From assembly GCA_963710975.1 (NCBI GenBank), contig CAVQCG010000003.1, positions 372,001-436,000 of the forward strand: a DNA stretch of 64,000 nt. Direction: 5' to 3'. The first letter of the stretch is position 1. Each line of letters opens with the position of its first letter. Of the stretch, positions 57,010-64,000 are shown in pieces. This DNA is from JBBQXH01 sp963710975. Lineage in GTDB: Bacteria > Actinomycetota > Thermoleophilia > Gaiellales > Gaiellaceae. Position numbers and translations under genes: made by a program. The notes beneath the pieces were generated by a model. The model did no database searches. It saw only the letters and a list, made by a program, of their open reading frames with translations, and was not told the DNA's origin.

Positions 57010-58475
57010 CTACTTCCAGTGTCGTCCGGTTCCGAGGATGTACTGGCCGTAGCCGAGTAGTGCTGCTGCTGAGGTCAGGACTTGGTAGACGAATAGGTAG
57101 CCGATGAAGCCGCGGACGTTATTCCCTACGTCGACGCCGAGGCGGCGGAAGACGTGGCGGTCCTGCCAGAGGCGGAGGAACCCGTAGAGGGCGAGGCTGA
57201 TCGGGAGTAGTAGGATCGACCACCATCCGACGATCAGCGGATAGCCAAACAAGAAAAGAATCAGCCCGGGCACCCAGAAGAAGATGATTCCGATGTCGAG
57301 GATCGGGACGAGGTAGTCGATTCCGGCGACGAACTTCGCCAGGACGCGAGGTTGCGTCAGTGGCGGGTGGGTCCGGAGTCCCTCGAACATCCCGCGTGCC
57401 CAGCGTGAGCGCTGGCTTAGGAGGGGGCCGAGTTTCGTCGGGAATGCTTGTGAAGGCGAGCGCGACGGGCTCGTATTGCACCAGCCCTCGCGAGCCGAGC
57501 ATTGTCCAGGTGAGAACGATGTCCTCGCCGATCGCGTCCGGCCAACCGCCGACGGCCCGCAGGTCCTCGGTCGAGTAGGCGGAGAACGCACCTTGAGCGA
57601 CGAGGGTGGTGTTGTAGGCAGCCTGCATCCGCTTGACGCCGTTGATGCCGAGCCGGTAGTCCCACTCCTGCATCCGCGTGACGTAGCTCGCGTGGGCGTT
57701 CTCGGCCACGAGAGCCCCCGCGCAGGCAGAGACATGCTGATCTTGCGGGGTGTCGGCGAACCGGGCAGACCAGCAGGGTGAGCGCCTCGCGCTGGAGGTA
57801 TGTGTCGGCGTCGACTGTCACGATTATCGGTGTCGTCACCGTCGGCAATACGGCGTTGAGGGCCTGATGCTTTCCCGGCTTGGGCTCAAAGACGCGCCGG
57901 TAGTCAAGCCGGAGCCGCTGTGCGGCTTCGGCGGCCAGATCGGCGGTTCGGTCGCTTGAGTTGTTGTCGGCGAGAACGACTTCGACGCGACCCTCATACG
58001 TCAGTCCGGCGATCCGTTCAAGGGTTGGCACGATCGCGTCCTGCTCGTTGTAGGCGGCGATCACGACGGTCACCGACGGCCAACGACCCTCATGCCAATC
58101 TCCATGCGGAACAGTCAGCGGTATCTCTCGGTAGCGGGTGATCAGGAGGGTGAAGATCATGAACCCGATCACCAGACCAGGGACATAGGCAAGGAAGACC
58201 GGGATCACCCACGCCATCACCGGCCCGATCGCATCCGCTAGCTGATCACGCCACGGCCCCGAGGCCCACACGCCAAACGCGACCCAGCCGCTCGTAAGCA
58301 CAGCCGCGATCGCGAACCGAACCCCCGGTCGAAGCCCCCGCCGAGGGGCCCGACGTCGAGTGAAACCGCCGAGCCGTCTGCGATCAACCGCCAGCGGGAC
58401 CGTTCCAAATTCACGGTCCCGAGCGACAGCGCGGTCAGTGGTTACGGGTGATCTAGAAAAGCCTTCCCTCTCCAC
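57010..58475 (-). CDS. Membrane glycosyltransferase family 2 (poly-beta-1,6-GlcNAc synthase/PgaC-like), two frameshifts
   Basis: The protein starts near GTG 58475 with two N-terminal helices (GVRFAIAAVLTSGWVAFGVW; VIPVFLAYVPGLVIGFMIFT), a GT2 domain with VTVVIAAYNEQDAIVPTLER, EVVLADNNSSDRTADLA, the metal-binding VDADTYLQREAL, NTTLVAQGAFSAYSTEDLRA and the Q-x-x-R-W motif LLSQRSRWARGMFEG, and C-terminal helices (LVPILDIGIIFFWVPGLILF; FIGYLFVYQVLTSAAALLGY). Frame changes near 57767 and 57443 split it; both are single bases. It probably polymerises and exports an exopolysaccharide such as PNAG or a related beta-glucan. Confidence 0.85.
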
Positions 58476-58688
58476 CTCCGAGTCTAGGAACGGAGGAAGC
58501 CAAGGGCTACCCCGTTTCGGGTGAATGCTTACAGGACGGAGTTCGACGGCGCTACGGCGGTGTTCGTCGCCGACGGTGCCGCTCAGAGGGGAGTGAGGCG
58601 GCGACCCGGCGGCCGTCACCGTCGTTCGCCGTGAGGGCGTCTGGCGGCACTCCGACGGCGAGATAGAGGAACTCAGCGAATAGCCGCG

Positions 58689-58726
58689 GCGGCGGGAGTC
58701 CTTCCAAAGCCGCTCTCTCCCGCCGC
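58689..58726 (-). terminator. Hairpin terminator after the DUF7144-like gene
   Basis: GCGGCGGGAG (58689-58698) and CTCCCGCCGC (58717-58726) form a perfect ten-base-pair stem with an 18-base loop, 25 bp past the stop of the minus-strand gene at 58751. No T-run is evident. Confidence 0.55.
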
Positions 58727-58750
58727 GTGCATCCGTTCGTGGCGACCGCG

Positions 58751-59146
58751 CTAAGTCGCCTTGGCTTCGTCCCACCGGGCGATCAGCGCAAACAAAATCA
58801 GGACCGTAAGGGCAAGCTCGAAGAGCGCCCACAGCGGATACGCAGCATTGCCCACGAAGCCAAGCTGAGCGAAGACGCTTAGCGTGGCCACGACGATCGC
58901 GAACCACCGCGCCCAAGCGGCTCTCGAGAGCAGCGCCAACCCAGCCAACACGAGAATGACGCCCAGGATGAGCACGATCCAACCCCAGGTCTTGACGTTG
59001 AAGACGATGACTGTCTCCGGTGTCAGGACGTAGTACTGCTTGCGGATGACGGCGATCAAGCCTTCGAAGAAGCTGATGCCTCCGATGACGATCATCAGCA
59101 AGCCCGCGAAGCTGACCCACCCCGACCAACGGCCGCTACCGGCCAT
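58751..59146 (-). CDS. Four-helix membrane protein, DUF7144-like
   Basis: The 131-residue protein starts SGWVSFAGLLMIVIGGISFF and has four hydrophobic spans with GLIAVIRKQYYVLTPETVIV between the first two and RAAWARWFAIVVATLSVFAQ later. Small actinobacterial membrane proteins of this kind are common and of unknown role. It is transcribed toward, and separated by a hairpin from, the polysaccharide synthase gene. Confidence 0.8.
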   Translation of the reverse strand: MAGSGRWSGWVSFAGLLMIVIGGISFFEGLIAVIRKQYYVLTPETVIVFNVKTWGWIVLILGVILVLAGLALLSRAAWARWFAIVVATLSVFAQLGFVGNAAYPLWALFELALTVLILFALIARWDEAKAT

Positions 59147-59811
59147 TTCCGACCCCTTCCCTCGGTGTTTGACGAGCGCCTAGCTGTTCGCTCCTGGCAT
59201 ACGAATTCCTACGGAGGTGGTCGCCGCTGAGCGTGCGCTTTGTCGGCTAGCGGGCTTGAGTCCTACGCGTCCGAGCCGGTGCTCGCCAGTCGCGCTACCA
59301 TTCGGCCTGTCGGTCACGCAGGGTTCTCCGGTCTACTCCGGGAGCGAGAACCCCCTATAGCGTGGAGAGCCGACAGCCACTCCTCACCATCTCGGCGCGG
59401 CGCGGAGCGAGCCCCGTAGCAGGCAGCAACACGGGCAGGCCGCACCACTCCCGGAGCGGAACGCTGCAACAAAAATCAGGGGCCCGGGAATCGCACACCG
59501 CGATAGCTCGAGGCCCGGCAGCCGTTAGGGAGAACCCATCATGAGCAGCTTCATGGGACCCGAGCCACGATTGGGAAGCCATACCCCGGGGTTTCCGAGC
59601 TGGGCGGTTGCGACCGTCGAAGTGGAGGAGTTGCCACTTCTATTGCCACTTCGCCGCTTCGGGGATGCTCACCGACTTCCGAACGTCGACGAAAACAGCA
59701 TTATGGCGAGGATTGCGCCTGATGCGCCTGATTTGCAAGAAGCCCTGCAAAACGAGGGGTCGTGACTCACGTCGTGACTCACGCCGACGCACCTACTCGT
59801 CGGCCTGCCGT
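59147..59811. other. Intergenic region with a dispersed 40-bp repeat
   Basis: No supported gene was found in 665 bases. A segment at 59553-59592 (ATGGGACCCGAGCCACGATT then GGGAAGCCATACCCCGGGG) resembles 62049-62085. Short open frames on both strands lack ribosome binding sites and plausible composition. Confidence 0.45.
59553..59592. repeat. Copy 1 of a dispersed ~40-bp repeat
   Basis: It shares about 33 of 40 bases with 62049-62085 in the same orientation (ATGGGACCC, GAAGCCATACCCC and the GATT centre). Confidence 0.4.
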
Positions 59812-60642
59812 TCACGACCGACTGACTTCGCGCAGGAACGGCCGTATCGTCTCGGCGAGTTCCCTGGGGCGGTCGTGGTAGGCCCCGTGCGCGCCCGGCG
59901 TGGTCACTACATCTGCGCCGAGTCGCTTGCTGAGCCGCCCGGCGACCTCGGCGAAGAAGTCGTGGCTGTCCGCGCTCACGACCAGCAGCACGGGGACGGC
60001 GATGGCGGCTAGCGCCTGGTCATCCGGCATGGACCTCTCATAGGTGCCGAGCTCGACGTCGAAGAGAGTGCTGGCGCTGGCACAGATCCGTTCCCGGAGT
60101 GCGGGGGAAAGCTGTGTCCACGCGTCGTCTCCGCAGATGTATTGCCAGAACCGCTCCACCGCCAAGTGATGTCCGCCTTCGGCCATCGACTGCCGGACGA
60201 CTCCTTGCAGTGGGGCTCGGACCACGTCGAAGTCGTCGAGGACCGCGTACACCCCTGGTTCGTGCAGGACGGCACCGCGCACCATCGCGGGGTGGCGGGT
60301 CAACATCCAGAGCGCGAAGTTCCCACCGCTGCTCGTTCCGAAGACCGCCAGCGGGCCGACCGCCAACGAATCGACCAGGGCCGCCGCATCATCGGCCTGC
60401 TCCACGGCCGACGTCGTCGTCCACCCTGCCGGAGCCGGACTCCGGCCGTTCCCACGCCGGTCGTAAGTGATGACCGTGAACTCGGCGGCCAGGAGATCGG
60501 CGAGCGTGTCGAAATGACCGCCGTCGCCGGTCGCCCCCATGATCAAAAGAACAGGCGGACCGCTGCCGCGGACCTCGTGGTAGATCTCGGCACCGTTGAC
60601 GCTGACCATCGGCATCGCAAAGCTCGCTGGGATCTTAGACAT
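59812..60642 (-). CDS. Alpha/beta hydrolase
   Basis: ATG at 60642 is supported by GAGGAGCGGC just upstream. The 276-residue protein has the hydrolase fold: SGPPVLLIMGATGDGGHFDT, FTVITYDRRGNGRSPAPAGW, the nucleophile elbow LAVFGTSSGGNFALWML, a later DSHDFF acid region and the catalytic histidine in GAHGAYHDRPRE. Such proteins act as lactonases, esterases or haloperoxidases; the substrate is unknown. It stands alone. Confidence 0.88.
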   Translation of the reverse strand: MSKIPASFAMPMVSVNGAEIYHEVRGSGPPVLLIMGATGDGGHFDTLADLLAAEFTVITYDRRGNGRSPAPAGWTTTSAVEQADDAAALVDSLAVGPLAVFGTSSGGNFALWMLTRHPAMVRGAVLHEPGVYAVLDDFDVVRAPLQGVVRQSMAEGGHHLAVERFWQYICGDDAWTQLSPALRERICASASTLFDVELGTYERSMPDDQALAAIAVPVLLVVSADSHDFFAEVAGRLSKRLGADVVTTPGAHGAYHDRPRELAETIRPFLREVSRS

Positions 60643-60971
60643 GCCGCTCCTCGGGCAGATCCGCGCCGCGACAGCAGGGCACGTCATCGTGCGCTACCCG
60701 TAGCGGCCCGCGGGCACTAGAGGTGGAGCGAGCGGAACGTTCTCCACGGTCACGTCGAGGTCCGGGTCGACGTCCTGGCACGCTCTGAGACATCTGAGCA
60801 GCGGTTGCATGAATGATGCTTGGGACGCGGGCCTCCTGATTGTAAGGAAGCCGCCCCGGCTTCCGCACACCTCCGAGGGCCGCTCAAACGCCCGAGTTCG
60901 CGCCTGCTCGGGGCCATGTCTGGCGGTGGGTAGGCCAGCCTCTCGGGCTGTGCGAGAACGTCTCGATTGTG
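60643..60971. other. Intergenic stretch with a terminator-like hairpin
   Basis: Apart from the hairpin at 60846-60864 I see no supported gene in this interval. It separates two same-strand genes. Confidence 0.45.
60846..60864 (-). terminator. Rho-independent terminator-like hairpin
   Basis: GGAAGCC-GCCCC-GGCTTCC is a perfect seven-base-pair stem with a five-base loop about 108 bp past the stop of the minus-strand gene at 60972, followed on that strand by TTACAATC. Confidence 0.5.
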
Positions 60972-61712
60972 TTAGGTCGGTGGTTCGTCGGCGGGGGGCG
61001 GTTGGAGCAAGTCCTGAAGCTGCGTCACCTGCTCGCGAATGAGAGCCGCCGAGTACGAGAGTTGGTCCGGGCTCGGGGGTGGTGAGCTAAGCCGTAAGGC
61101 TCTGTCCGCATCGAGCGCCCTCGCGAGCTCGTCAAGGCGCTCACGTAGGCGGGCGGCTGCTGCCCTCGACCGATCGTCCGGCGCGCGTCCCTCGAGCGAC
61201 CGAGCCTCAGCGGCTAGAGCCTGGATGTGGCCGGTTACGACGGAGCCTTCTCTGACGACGTCGTCCATCGCGACGAGGGAGCGCCGAGCGAGATCGGCCA
61301 ATTGACTCGACCATGAGGCGCTTGACGCCTTTCGCCGTCTCCACACCACGAATCCGATGATCGATGCCGCGAGAGCGAGTCCCAGGGCCAGGGCGATCCA
61401 GCCCCACGGCGTGCCGCTCTCGGACGACGTCGCCTCGGACGCCACCGTCTCTGTCGGGCCGGTGGCGGCGGTTGTCGTGGGAGCCTCGGTAGTCGCCCCC
61501 GGAGCGGTCTCAGTTCGTGTCGGAACGGTCGGCACCGTCACGCTTGGCCGCGTGCCGGTAGGCAGCTCCGTCACGCCCGACAAGCCCGTCACGCCACTCA
61601 AGTCTCCTCCTCCGCAGCCCCCAAGGAGGTAGCCGCTGACCGCGGCGAGAGCGAGAACCAAGCCGACGCGAAGAGCCTGACGCAGCGCTTTCCGGCGATT
61701 CGCCATCGTCAT
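60972..61712 (-). CDS. Membrane-anchored protein with exported Thr-rich domain (possible lipoprotein)
   Basis: The 246-residue protein has an N-terminal signal with a lipobox-like segment (LVLALAAVSGYLLGGCGGG), a long Thr/Pro linker, a transmembrane helix GWIALALGLALAASIIGFVV followed by RRRK, and a cytoplasmic coiled-coil-like C-terminus (AARLRERLDELARALDADRA). The cysteine suggests lipidation. The layout is that of sensor or scaffold proteins with one extracytoplasmic domain. No family is recognised. Confidence 0.72.
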   Translation of the reverse strand: MTMANRRKALRQALRVGLVLALAAVSGYLLGGCGGGDLSGVTGLSGVTELPTGTRPSVTVPTVPTRTETAPGATTEAPTTTAATGPTETVASEATSSESGTPWGWIALALGLALAASIIGFVVWRRRKASSASWSSQLADLARRSLVAMDDVVREGSVVTGHIQALAAEARSLEGRAPDDRSRAAAARLRERLDELARALDADRALRLSSPPPSPDQLSYSAALIREQVTQLQDLLQPPPADEPPT

Positions 61713-62218
61713 CCGAAGACTACCGACGTGCTCAAGCGCATCAGGAATGACTACGGACGGCTACGCGGCGCTGACCCTGATGCCGAACGACGCGGAGGTA
61801 CTGACCGTCGAGTTCAAGGTCAACTGCTCGAACCGGCTAGTGGCGAGCGCCTCGTCGCCGAGGGCGACGTCGCCTGCGCGGTCGCACGCTGAGGTTGCCG
61901 CGGCGACCGTACGCCGAGCAGGGGATGGGCGTGCACGTCGCGACGGGTCCCGTGTTTCGGCCGTCGATTAGCAGGTCACTCTTGTCAGCAGCGCTGGCCG
62001 TATTGCAGAGAACCGACGGCTCTCGACGCCGAGCTGGCTCCGCCTCCGATGGGACCCAGCCGCGATTCCGAAGCCATACCCCCCGGGTTGAAACGCAGCC
62101 CCGATCTCCTCCCGAACGCCCTGCGTGTTCCATACGAGTGTTCCATCGGCCGCCTTCGATCCTGTACCGGGAGACGCGTGTGCGAGCAGATCCGCTACAG
62201 GAGCGGGCTTCCGTCGAG
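61713..62218. other. Intergenic region with no supported gene
   Basis: Short plus-strand frames here (one from ATG at 61747) look like a degraded or chance ORF. The segment 62049-62085 is the second copy of the repeat at 59553. The tRNA pair begins at its right edge. Confidence 0.4.
62049..62085. repeat. Copy 2 of the dispersed ~40-bp repeat
   Basis: ATGGGACCCAGCCGCGATTC then CGAAGCCATACC resembles 59553-59592. The two copies are 2.5 kb apart and bracket the alpha/beta hydrolase and lipoprotein-like genes. Confidence 0.4.
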
Positions 62219-62291
62219 TGGGCGGTGCCGGGCTCGAACCAGCGACCTCCTGCTTGTAAGGCAGGCGCTCTCCCAGCTGAGCTAACCGCCC
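62219..62291 (-). tRNA. tRNA-Val (anticodon TAC)
   Basis: The minus strand gives a 73-nt cloverleaf: acceptor GGGCGGT/ACCGCCC, D arm TAGCTCAGCTGGGAGAGC, anticodon loop CTTACAA with anticodon TAC and a T arm with GGTTCGAGCCC. No CCA encoded. Confidence 0.95.
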
Positions 62292-62369
62292 TGGGTTGTC
62301 CAAGTGTAGGGGCTGGCTCGCCTGCGCTTGCAGAGTCGGGACGCGTGTGCGGTACGGTAGATCCGTCCC

Positions 62370-62443
62370 GCCCCCATCGTCTAGTGGCCTAGGACACCGG
62401 CCTTTCAAGCCGGAGACCGCGGGTTCGAATCCCGCTGGGGGTA
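62370..62443 (+). tRNA. tRNA-Glu (anticodon TTC)
   Basis: GCCCCCATCGTCTAGTGGCC begins a 74-nt cloverleaf with the D arm GTCTAGTGGCCTAGGAC, anticodon loop CTTTCAA with anticodon TTC and T arm GGGTTCGAATCCC. The first acceptor pair is G-U. It is divergent from tRNA-Val with 78 bp between. Confidence 0.93.
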
Positions 62444-62476
62444 CTAACCATGCACAAACCGGAGGGGAGATCGCGC

Positions 62477-62821
62477 ATGGGGAACGCAGTCGTTCACTTC
62501 GAGGTGGTCGGAAGGGATCTCGAGAAGCTACAGGCCTTCTACTCGGATCTCTTCGACTGGAAGATGCAGTCGATCCCGGAGATGAAGTACGCGATCGTCG
62601 AGAAGGAGGGTGAGGGGATCGGCGGCGGGATCGGGCAATCGGACAACGACGGCCCCGGGTATGTCACGTTCTACGTCTCGACAGACGACCCGCAGGCGAC
62701 GCTGGACAAGGCGGAACAACTCGGGGGCAAGACGCTCATGCCGGTCACGGAGATGCCCGCGGTGACGATCGCGATCTTCGCCGACCCGGAAGGACACATC
62801 GTCGGTCTGGTCAAGGCGTAG
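62477..62821 (+). CDS. VOC (glyoxalase/bleomycin resistance) fold protein
   Basis: From ATG at 62477 (GGAGGGGAG upstream) the 114-residue protein has a VOC beta-alpha-beta-beta-beta pattern: GNAVVHFEVVGRDLEKLQAF, YSDLFDWKMQSIPEMKYAIV, VTFYVSTDDPQATLDKAEQL and ADPEGHIVGLVKA with the terminal metal-site glutamate position. Such proteins are metal-dependent isomerases, dioxygenases or drug-binding proteins; function is unknown. It follows tRNA-Glu by 33 bp on the same strand. Confidence 0.88.
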   Translation: MGNAVVHFEVVGRDLEKLQAFYSDLFDWKMQSIPEMKYAIVEKEGEGIGGGIGQSDNDGPGYVTFYVSTDDPQATLDKAEQLGGKTLMPVTEMPAVTIAIFADPEGHIVGLVKA

Positions 62822-62834
62822 CGGCGGGAGGCCG

Positions 62835-63092
62835 CTAGCCGACGGCGCCGGGCACGAACTTGTCGACCTCGGTGATGACGTCCGCCGGGACGCCCGCGCG
62901 CTTTGCGGCGGCGAGAATCTCGTCCGGCGACGGCGCTTCGTACAGGCAGTACGAGCGGCGCCGGTCGGCGCTGAGGAACGAGAAGAGCCACTTGACGCCC
63001 TCGTCGGCGTTGATGTCCTCGATCAGCCTGACGTCCTCGCTGGTGAGATCGAGTTGCTCTGCGAAGCCCCGTTCGATCAGGTAGAGCGCCAT
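62835..63092 (-). CDS. DUF4242 protein (nickel-binding SCO4226-like)
   Basis: ATG at 63092 begins MALYLIERGFAEQLDLTSED, and the 85-residue protein continues with VKWLFSFLSADRRRSYCLYE and APSPDEILAAAKRAGVPADV, the DUF4242 pattern found in Streptomyces nickel-binding SCO4226. It lies 20 bp downstream of the LuxR-type regulator gene on the same strand and may be controlled with it. Confidence 0.85.
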   Translation of the reverse strand: MALYLIERGFAEQLDLTSEDVRLIEDINADEGVKWLFSFLSADRRRSYCLYEAPSPDEILAAAKRAGVPADVITEVDKFVPGAVG

Positions 63093-63112
63093 TCCCCAGA
63101 TGGTACAGATGC

Positions 63113-64000
63113 TCAGGCCTCCACCAGCCCGTGGCTGTGGGCGTACGAGGCAGCTTCGGTTCGGTTCGCGCAACCGGTCTTGCGAAGGATGCTGCGCACG
63201 TGGTTCGCAGCCGTGTGCTCGCTGATCACGAGCGACGTTCCGATGTCCCGGTTCGACAGTCCCCTCGCAACGAGCCGGAGGATGTCGACCTCGCGCGCCG
63301 AGAGCCCGTCGGGGAGCAAGCCGGCGGGCGGCCGCGGTGATCCGAGCGCCGCGATCCTGGCCGTGAGGGTCGGCATTCCGATCCGCTCGGCGAGCGTTGC
63401 GGCCTCGGCCAGGAGCGTCGCTGCCTGAGCGCGCCCGTTGACGCCGTCGCGATGGATCAGCAGGCGTCCGTATTCGTACGCCGTGTGGGCGAGCCATGTT
63501 CGTGCTCCCATCTGCGCGGTTCAGCGCCATCGCCTCGTCGAAATGGCGCTTGCGCCAGCTCCCACTCGCCGAGCGTTGCCGCGAGCATGCCGAGGTACCG
63601 ATCGGCAGCTCCGTAACAGGCGACCCCATGGCCGATCGCGATGTTCGTTCCGCGAGTGCGGCCTGAGCTCGGGGTACACGAGCTCGGCGAGCTCAGCGTC
63701 GCCCACCGTGCGAACAGGCGTCGGTCAGATACGTCAGCGAGGCCTTCCAGAGCGATTCACGAAACGTTCCGAGCCCTTCTCTGCGCAGCTGGACGAGCTG
63801 CGCGGCGAGCCTCGTCCTCCATCCCAAGCTCCGCGAGCAGCGCCGCCAGCCCGGGTCGCCACGCCCCGCCTCCGGCACGGCTGCTGCCGGCGAGCACGCG
63901 TATGACCGGAGCGAGCTCGGCAAGTCGACCCTGCTCCCGGCGGATGCTGAACATCTGGACGCCGTAGACACCGGAGGCGTCGCGCCCGGTGAGGAGCCGA
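63113..64000 (-). CDS. LuxR-family transcriptional regulator, TPR-rich C-terminal part (cut by window end, frameshifted)
   Basis: The C-terminus ends with a LuxR/GerE helix-turn-helix GLSAREVDILRLVARGLSNR, DIGTSLVISEHTAANHVRSI and LRKTGCANRTEAASYAHSHG. Before it come helical TPR-like repeats in several frames (TWLAHTAYEYGRLLIHRDGV; GEWELAQAHFDEAMALNRAD; SLTYLTDAC; MFSIRREQGRLAELAPVIRV) out to the window edge. At least four frame changes lie between 63510 and 63900. The architecture fits the large AAA/cyclase-TPR-LuxR regulators of actinobacteria, whose N-terminal ATPase would lie beyond the window. Confidence 0.75.

Noticed and set aside
62200..62450. A tRNA-linked integration site of a genomic island
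   Set aside because: No integrase gene and no duplicated tRNA end were found nearby; only the dispersed 40-bp repeat is present.

Overview
The window is high-GC bacterial DNA with dense, mostly short operons, GTG and TTG starts, many 1-4 bp ATGA/GTGA gene overlaps and several genes whose -10 box lies 6-10 bp before the start codon, which suggests leaderless transcripts. Together with DrrA-type ABC exporters, HxlR/MarR regulators, a DUF4234 protein, a DUF7144-like protein and beta-roll secreted proteins, this points to an actinobacterium, plausibly of the Thermoleophilia; the class-level call is inference. No rRNA, CRISPR array, prophage or integrase gene was seen. Three tRNA genes (Lys-TTT, Val-TAC, Glu-TTC) are present. 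Many genes that are otherwise well conserved are broken by single-base indels, so the assembly is probably error-prone in places; these genes are annotated over their full span with the break noted.

Layout. 1-2.2 kb is a scar: the C-terminus of an ACR3-type arsenite permease runs into a lone IS3-type end, followed by a lactonase-like metallo-beta-lactamase and a decayed IS3 element. 2.4-5.7 kb is a divergent OsmC / ArsR-MMPL transporter locus. 5.7-16.9 kb is mixed metabolism: methyltransferase, tRNA-Lys, acyl-CoA synthetase, PAP2 phosphatase, a secreted beta-roll protein, a three-gene ABC exporter with divergent MarR regulator, isocitrate dehydrogenase, a glutaredoxin-DinB-like gene with an in-frame TGA, and a MazF/RHH toxin-antitoxin pair. 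17-20.1 kb holds a phospholipase-D-like protein and a HerA-type ATPase whose divergent start codons overlap. 20.1-28.9 kb carries TMEM175-like channel, NudC, a D-threonine-aldolase-like enzyme, HxlR, Lon, a broken beta-helix surface protein and an ABC exporter.

29-35.5 kb contains an IS630 relic, a cupin, an operon of PfkB kinase, aldo/keto reductase and ketopantoate reductase, and two badly frameshifted surface-protein genes. 35.5-44.6 kb has an MFS permease fused to a cyclic-nucleotide-binding domain, PPK2, RraA, a DUF4234 gene that ends inside a 178-bp hairpin element with TA-bounded terminal inverted repeats (candidate IS630-type MITE), a cupredoxin lipoprotein, a second beta-roll protein, a Baeyer-Villiger monooxygenase and a PIN toxin-antitoxin pair. 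45-50 kb is dominated by metal handling: two cation diffusion facilitators, one coupled to a CadC-type sensor.

49.9-55.4 kb is the most interesting accessory stretch: a LysR regulator divergent from two micro-ORFs, an MFS permease, a rhodanese, a SAM methyltransferase and a GcvT/DmdA-type folate-dependent enzyme, apparently one transcription unit for uptake and one-carbon/sulfur processing of an unidentified methylated substrate; it is followed by a two-span membrane protein resembling the Pycsar effector (DUF5706) family. 55.4-64 kb holds a flavin-fold oxidase, a frameshifted GT2 polysaccharide synthase, small membrane proteins, an alpha/beta hydrolase, two tRNAs, a glyoxalase-fold protein, a DUF4242 protein and the C-terminal part of a LuxR-type regulator cut by the window end.
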